Shown piece by piece: positions 6,843-9,786 of a stretch of 9,786 bases of DNA. The stretch is taken from contig NZ_JANJXQ010000164.1 in assembly GCF_024708915.1 (NCBI RefSeq), positions 1-9,786 on the forward strand, given 5' to 3'. The DNA comes from Thiobacillus sp. Its GTDB lineage: Bacteria > Pseudomonadota > Gammaproteobacteria > Burkholderiales > Thiobacillaceae. The notes under the pieces are model-generated. The model was given only the letters and a program-made list of their open reading frames with translations. It had not been told where the DNA came from and searched no databases. How positions within the stretch are numbered: position 1 is the first letter of the stretch; each line of letters starts with the position of its first letter. The translations under genes and the position numbers were made by a program.

Positions 6843-9116
6843 TCATGCGGCGACAAGCTGCCGGGCCAGTGCGACCTCGACGGAATCGCCGTCCTGGTTC
6901 AGGACATCGAGCCCCGATTCGGGCACGTCGCCCGAGGTGGACTGCGAAACCATGATCTTCTTGGCCATCAGCTCCAGGCAGGTCATCTGCGAAGTGGCAG
7001 CGTAGCCGAGGTAGATCACGCGCACGTGCTGTTTCTGCCCGATGCGCCAGGAGCGGCGTGCCGCCTGTTGAAGGCTATAGACGTTGTAGCCAGACTGCAT
7101 GAACACAATCGTCGGGAAGTCCAACAGGTCCAATCCCGTCTTGACCAATTCGGGATTGGTGATGAGCACGTCGATGCCACGGTCCAGTTGCTCGGCGATC
7201 CAGTCCTCGCGACGACTGGCATCCACGCTTGCGCGCAGCACTGCCACCCGAAAACCTTCCTGCTCCAGCAGCACCTTCAGGCGCGACGTGGTGTCGCGCG
7301 TGCCGGTATAGACCGTGTAGGCGAGGACCTTGCGCCCCTGCGCCTTCTCCTCTTTGCAGATGTCGATCAGCTCACGCTCCTTGGGGCTGATCTCGAACTC
7401 GTTGAACTGAGCCGGGACGAACGCCAGGGTGTTGCGCGTGCGCGGATGCACCACGGTTTCCGACCGGAAGCAGCAGTCCGGCCAGGCCAGCAGCACGTTG
7501 AGGACTACACCGAGCGGCGTCGTGTCGCGCTTCGCCAGGGCCTGTTTCAGCTCCTGGGTCAGCCGACCCGCCAGATCGCGGTAGGCCGCGGCTTGCGCCG
7601 TGTCCATCGCGACTTCGCGGAACTCCTCGTCGTAGGGCGGCAGCACGTTGCCACCGATGTCCTTCAGCTTGAGGAAGACCGTGAACGGCAGAACGCAACG
7701 CAGCACGCCCTTCGGACCGAACCCCGGCGCCTTGACCGTGCGCACCGATACCTTGGTGCCCTTGGCCGTCTTGTGCGCCGTGCCGGTGCTCTCGGAATAG
7801 ATGTCCTTGAGCACGCCGTGATCGCGCATGAACGCCATCGCGGCCGAGGTCATGCTGCCGCTCTTCGTCGGCCGGTAGCCGTCTTCGATCATCCGCCCCG
7901 GCAGGGCTCGGAACAGCAGGTGAAACAGGTCGTCGCCGTAGCCGCCCATCAGTGTGCCGGTGAGCAGCAGCGTCTTGCGCGCCTTGGCCGCCAACACCCC
8001 CATGGCCTGGCCCTGGGCGGAGCCGCCGTTCTTGTACTCGTGCGCCTCGTCGGCGATGAGCAGGTCGAACGTCCCGTGGGGAAGCTGCCTCTTGATGAAC
8101 TCGGACGGCTGATAGCCGCCCTCACCGAAGCCGAACTCCATGTTGGCCATCGCGCGTTCCATCCGGTGAGCTTGCCGATCCGAGAAGACCAGCTCGCCGC
8201 GGTCGTCCATCAGGTTGATGAACTCGTGGATGTTGTCCCCGAGCATCGACGCGAGGAAGGCGTCACCGAACTTCTGCATCAACTTCTGCGCGGTGACTTC
8301 CCCGATGGTCGGAATGCGCTTCAGTGCTTTGAGGACGGCGGAGGACTGGTCGCTAGCGGACAGACCTCTGGGACGGATCAACGACCACAGCGGTGCACGG
8401 CAGTGACTGCACTTGCGGCGGGACTCCTCGGCTTCGAGTTCGATCGGGTTGATCGGCTCGCCGTCGAGGTCGGTGATGATTTGACCGCAGTCCGGGCACG
8501 CCGCCACGTCACCGTGAAGCGTGCGCCGGCGAGTGAAGACGGGTTTCCAATGGAACCCCATCCGCATCCGCACACGGCCCAGAACGAAGAACTCCTGGCC
8601 CTGCGCCGGCACGCCCAACTGCTCGCGTAGCTTCAGCAGCTTGACCAGCGTGTCCGGGCCATTGAGCACCCAGACCTTGGCGCCGGCCACCGTCTCCTGA
8701 ATTTCGCGCCGCCACTTGTAGACCAGGTGGGGTGGCGAGAGCACCAGGGTGCGGCGGTAGCCTTCGGCGTTGAGCACGGCGGCGGTGGCGATGCCGACGG
8801 TCGTTTTGCCGCAGCCCATCTCGCCATTGACGATCGCTGCGCGTTCGCCGCGATCGACCAGCAGCTCGGTGGCGGCATGGACCACATCGGCCTGCGCGGG
8901 GAACAGCTTGCGCTTGAGGCCCGCGAGGACGATCTGCCGATGCGCCCGCGGCCGGCCGGTGTAGACCGGCGGATTGGCGCGGTTGAGCGAATCGAGCAGC
9001 TCGTCGCCGAACTCCGATACGAAGTCCTGCAGGCTGAGCGTGAGGGGAGAAGCAACCGCTTCGAGCAGGTCGCCCTGTGAAGCGGTTTCGGAAACGGTTT
9101 CAAGATCGAGGGACAT
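6843..9116 (-). CDS. SNF2-type DEAH-box helicase/ATPase with zinc-ribbon insertion
   Basis: A 757-residue superfamily 2 ATPase. Motif I is GEMGCGKTT (98-106), with LVLSPPHLVYKWRREI (124-139) as motif Ia. Motif II is LLIADEAHEYKNG (352-364, DEAH at 356-359), motif III LLLTGTLMGG (383-392). The second RecA domain holds KVLAYTVYTGTR (596-607), a VLITNPELVKTGLDLLDF segment (650-667) and QQAARRSWRIGQKQHVRV (683-700), the motif VI form typical of SNF2 proteins. About 200 residues are inserted between Ia and II. They contain a CPDC/CSHC zinc-ribbon-like pair (207-210 and 236-239) and IPTIGEVTAQKLMQKFG (268-284), which looks like a helix-hairpin-helix. Related large helicases are common in this ICE class; the substrate is unknown and DNA processing, replication or defence are all possible. 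ATG 9116 is chosen over the longer frame (to 9260) because it has AAGGA 7 bases upstream and the extension would overlap the preceding gene. Confidence 0.9.
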   Translation of the reverse strand: MSLDLETVSETASQGDLLEAVASPLTLSLQDFVSEFGDELLDSLNRANPPVYTGRPRAHRQIVLAGLKRKLFPAQADVVHAATELLVDRGERAAIVNGEMGCGKTTVGIATAAVLNAEGYRRTLVLSPPHLVYKWRREIQETVAGAKVWVLNGPDTLVKLLKLREQLGVPAQGQEFFVLGRVRMRMGFHWKPVFTRRRTLHGDVAACPDCGQIITDLDGEPINPIELEAEESRRKCSHCRAPLWSLIRPRGLSASDQSSAVLKALKRIPTIGEVTAQKLMQKFGDAFLASMLGDNIHEFINLMDDRGELVFSDRQAHRMERAMANMEFGFGEGGYQPSEFIKRQLPHGTFDLLIADEAHEYKNGGSAQGQAMGVLAAKARKTLLLTGTLMGGYGDDLFHLLFRALPGRMIEDGYRPTKSGSMTSAAMAFMRDHGVLKDIYSESTGTAHKTAKGTKVSVRTVKAPGFGPKGVLRCVLPFTVFLKLKDIGGNVLPPYDEEFREVAMDTAQAAAYRDLAGRLTQELKQALAKRDTTPLGVVLNVLLAWPDCCFRSETVVHPRTRNTLAFVPAQFNEFEISPKERELIDICKEEKAQGRKVLAYTVYTGTRDTTSRLKVLLEQEGFRVAVLRASVDASRREDWIAEQLDRGIDVLITNPELVKTGLDLLDFPTIVFMQSGYNVYSLQQAARRSWRIGQKQHVRVIYLGYAATSQMTCLELMAKKIMVSQSTSGDVPESGLDVLNQDGDSVEVALARQLVAA

Positions 9117-9214
9117 GGTGATGATCCTTAGCAATGGGGCATGCACCTCCCCCACGGGGCGATGGCATGCCCCGAGGTGGGAAAAATGTAACGGCGCAAG
9201 GCCGTCGAAGTGGA
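9117..9214 (-). promoter_or_regulatory. Hairpin-rich intergenic leader before the helicase gene (copy B)
   Basis: Right after the upstream stop codon, the minus strand folds into ACGGC-CTTGC-GCCGT (9191-9205), followed after four bases by a short T-run. Next, CGGGGC (minus strand 9174-9169) can pair with GCCCCG (9160-9155). Alternatively GGGGCATGC (minus 9173-9165) can pair with GCATGCCCC (minus 9144-9136), a perfect 9-bp inverted repeat with a 20-base gap. The last structure ends about 8 bases from the AAGGA ribosome site. The whole layout is repeated in the next spacer (9521-9621). A translational or attenuation control, or an mRNA-processing/stability element, is inferred. Confidence 0.5.
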
Positions 9215-9520
9215 TCAATACTCGCTGGGCAGCAGCAGCGTGGTGACGCTGCGATCCCATTCGGTGATGATCCAGAGCTTCAGGTTCGGCGTGACCTGGT
9301 AGGACGAGAACAGACGATCCTCGCCGGACTTCAGCGCGGCGTCGTTCAGTTGCCGATCGTCGTCGCTCAGGTCGCCCCAGTCGCCATGGAGATGGCGGCG
9401 CAGGAAAGGCGCAGGGTTAAGCCGGCCCTGTCGGACCAGATCGTCGACGCCGATGGTCATGACCAACTGCCCCGGGGAAAAGCGTGCTTGCGACGCGAGG
9501 TTGATGACTGCGAGTGCCAT
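9215..9520 (-). CDS. Conserved ICE/plasmid protein of unknown function
   Basis: A 101-residue soluble protein without signal peptide or membrane segment. Visible landmarks are a basic RRHLHGDWGDLSDDDRQLND block (41-60) and the C-terminal strands KLWIITEWDRSVTTLLLPSEY (81-101). I recall short proteins with this GDWGDL...WIITEWDRS...LLP.EY pattern as common in conjugative plasmids and ICEs, where they are often labelled hypothetical or, without support, as a 'type I restriction endonuclease subunit M'. No methyltransferase motif is present, and the length is far too small for a restriction subunit. The ATG at 9520 is preceded by a strong AAGGAG 8 bases upstream. It is flanked by two related hairpin leaders and probably lies in the same unit as the helicase. 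The function is unknown. Confidence 0.85.
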   Translation of the reverse strand: MALAVINLASQARFSPGQLVMTIGVDDLVRQGRLNPAPFLRRHLHGDWGDLSDDDRQLNDAALKSGEDRLFSSYQVTPNLKLWIITEWDRSVTTLLLPSEY

Positions 9521-9621
9521 GGTGGTTTCTCCTTTCGGAAAAGCGGGCCACGGCACCCCTTTGGGGCGACATGACCCCGGTGGGTGAAAAGGCATGACGG
9601 CGAGCCGTCGAGGAACAACAA
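9521..9621 (-). promoter_or_regulatory. Hairpin-rich intergenic leader before the 101-residue gene (copy A)
   Basis: Directly after the upstream stop codon, the minus strand carries GACGG-CTCG-CCGTC (9596-9609), then a short T-run and CACCCACCGGGG. The GGGG at 9563-9566 (plus strand) can pair either with CCCC at 9575-9578 or with CCCC at 9556-9559, so the two hairpins exclude each other. Shared blocks with copy B (9117-9214), in the same order, include TCGACGG, CGCCGT, TTTTC, CACC, CGGGG, CATG and TCGCCCC. It ends at the AAGGAG site of the next gene. The regulatory role is inferred. Confidence 0.5.
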
Positions 9622-9786
9622 TCAGCGGATGGTCAACACCTCGCCCCGTGTCGGGGAACCCGGCGTCATGTCCCAGGCGCGGATGACCGGAACGAACTTG
9701 TCGGTGAGGATGCGCGTCTCGGCCACGGAGCCGTCGTCGCGTTCGGTGTATTCCGTGTGGAGCGTCTTCTCCTTGTGGGTATCACC
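9622..9786 (-). CDS. Unrecognised protein, C-terminal 54 residues (5' part outside window)
   Basis: An open frame enters from the right edge and ends with TGA at 9622-9624. The visible part is hydrophilic and begins GDTHKEKTLHTEYTERDDGS; it includes ETRILTDKFVPVIRAWDM and ends TRGEVLTIR. GC-biased third positions and the position immediately before a repeated leader element support real coding. I do not recognise the family, and no motif allows a function. It probably belongs to the same accessory transcription unit as the two genes that follow. Confidence 0.7.
   Translation of the reverse strand, partial: GDTHKEKTLHTEYTERDDGSVAETRILTDKFVPVIRAWDMTPGSPTRGEVLTIR

Noticed and set aside
6840..8630. 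Plus-strand open frame of 596 codons opposite the helicase gene
   Set aside because: Antisense to a helicase with all motifs intact; the composition is low in complexity (His/Arg/Leu/Val-rich) and no domain is visible.
9117..9260. Longer N-terminus for the helicase starting at 9260
   Set aside because: It would translate through the structured spacer and overlap the end of the 101-residue gene; the ATG at 9116 has a proper ribosome site and the natural start of the protein.
9215..9520. Type I restriction M-subunit annotation for the 101-residue protein
   Set aside because: No SAM-binding or catalytic methyltransferase motif, and far too short; such labels on relatives appear to be propagated errors.
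1..9786. tRNA genes, att sites, insertion sequences, CRISPR arrays
   Set aside because: I found no cloverleaf-like sequence, no transposase frame, no terminal inverted repeats and no regularly spaced direct repeats on reading both strands.

Overview
The window is GC-rich and every supported gene lies on the minus strand, so transcription runs from high to low coordinates. The gene set and order match the conjugation module of a large integrative and conjugative element (ICE) of the ICEclc / PAGI-2 / PFGI-1 (TOL/SXT-like TraD) class. These elements are typical of Pseudomonas, Bordetella, Achromobacter, Stenotrophomonas, Xanthomonas and related beta- and gammaproteobacteria. The host species cannot be fixed from this sequence alone. 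No tRNA, att site, integrase, insertion sequence or CRISPR array is visible.

Right part (9786 to about 6806): an accessory transcription unit. It holds the 3' end of an unrecognised gene (9622-9786), a 101-residue ICE/plasmid protein (9215-9520) and a 757-residue SNF2-type DEAH helicase (6843-9116). It closes with a textbook intrinsic terminator (6806-6830). The two spacers between these genes are diverged copies of one GC-rich, hairpin-forming element.

Middle part (6705 to 641): a tightly packed transfer operon. In order of transcription it encodes a PilL-type lipoprotein, a membrane-anchored coiled-coil protein with a possible GspC/PilP-like C-terminus, a PFL_4693-type (TIGR03759) thioredoxin-like periplasmic protein, an SLT-family lytic transglycosylase, a PFL_4695-type (TIGR03765) periplasmic protein, the TraD coupling ATPase and a PFL_4697-type (TIGR03747) polytopic membrane protein. 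Most junctions are ATGA overlaps or gaps under 20 bases, and most genes have a good Shine-Dalgarno sequence. The products would supply peptidoglycan opening, envelope-spanning parts and the inner-membrane DNA pump that hands the relaxase-DNA complex to the type IV secretion channel.

Left part (542 to 1): a second transfer unit starts with a RAQPRD-family periplasmic protein and continues into a PFL_4701-type (TIGR03758) small membrane protein cut by the window edge.

The most notable non-coding signal is a 20-base motif with 17 identities that occurs twice, in the same orientation. It lies 53 and 56 bases upstream of the start codons of the first genes of the two transfer units (pilL and the RAQPRD gene). 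It is a good candidate for a shared promoter or activator site that co-ordinates transfer. The gene content is otherwise that of a known ICE class; I see no convincing wholly new system.
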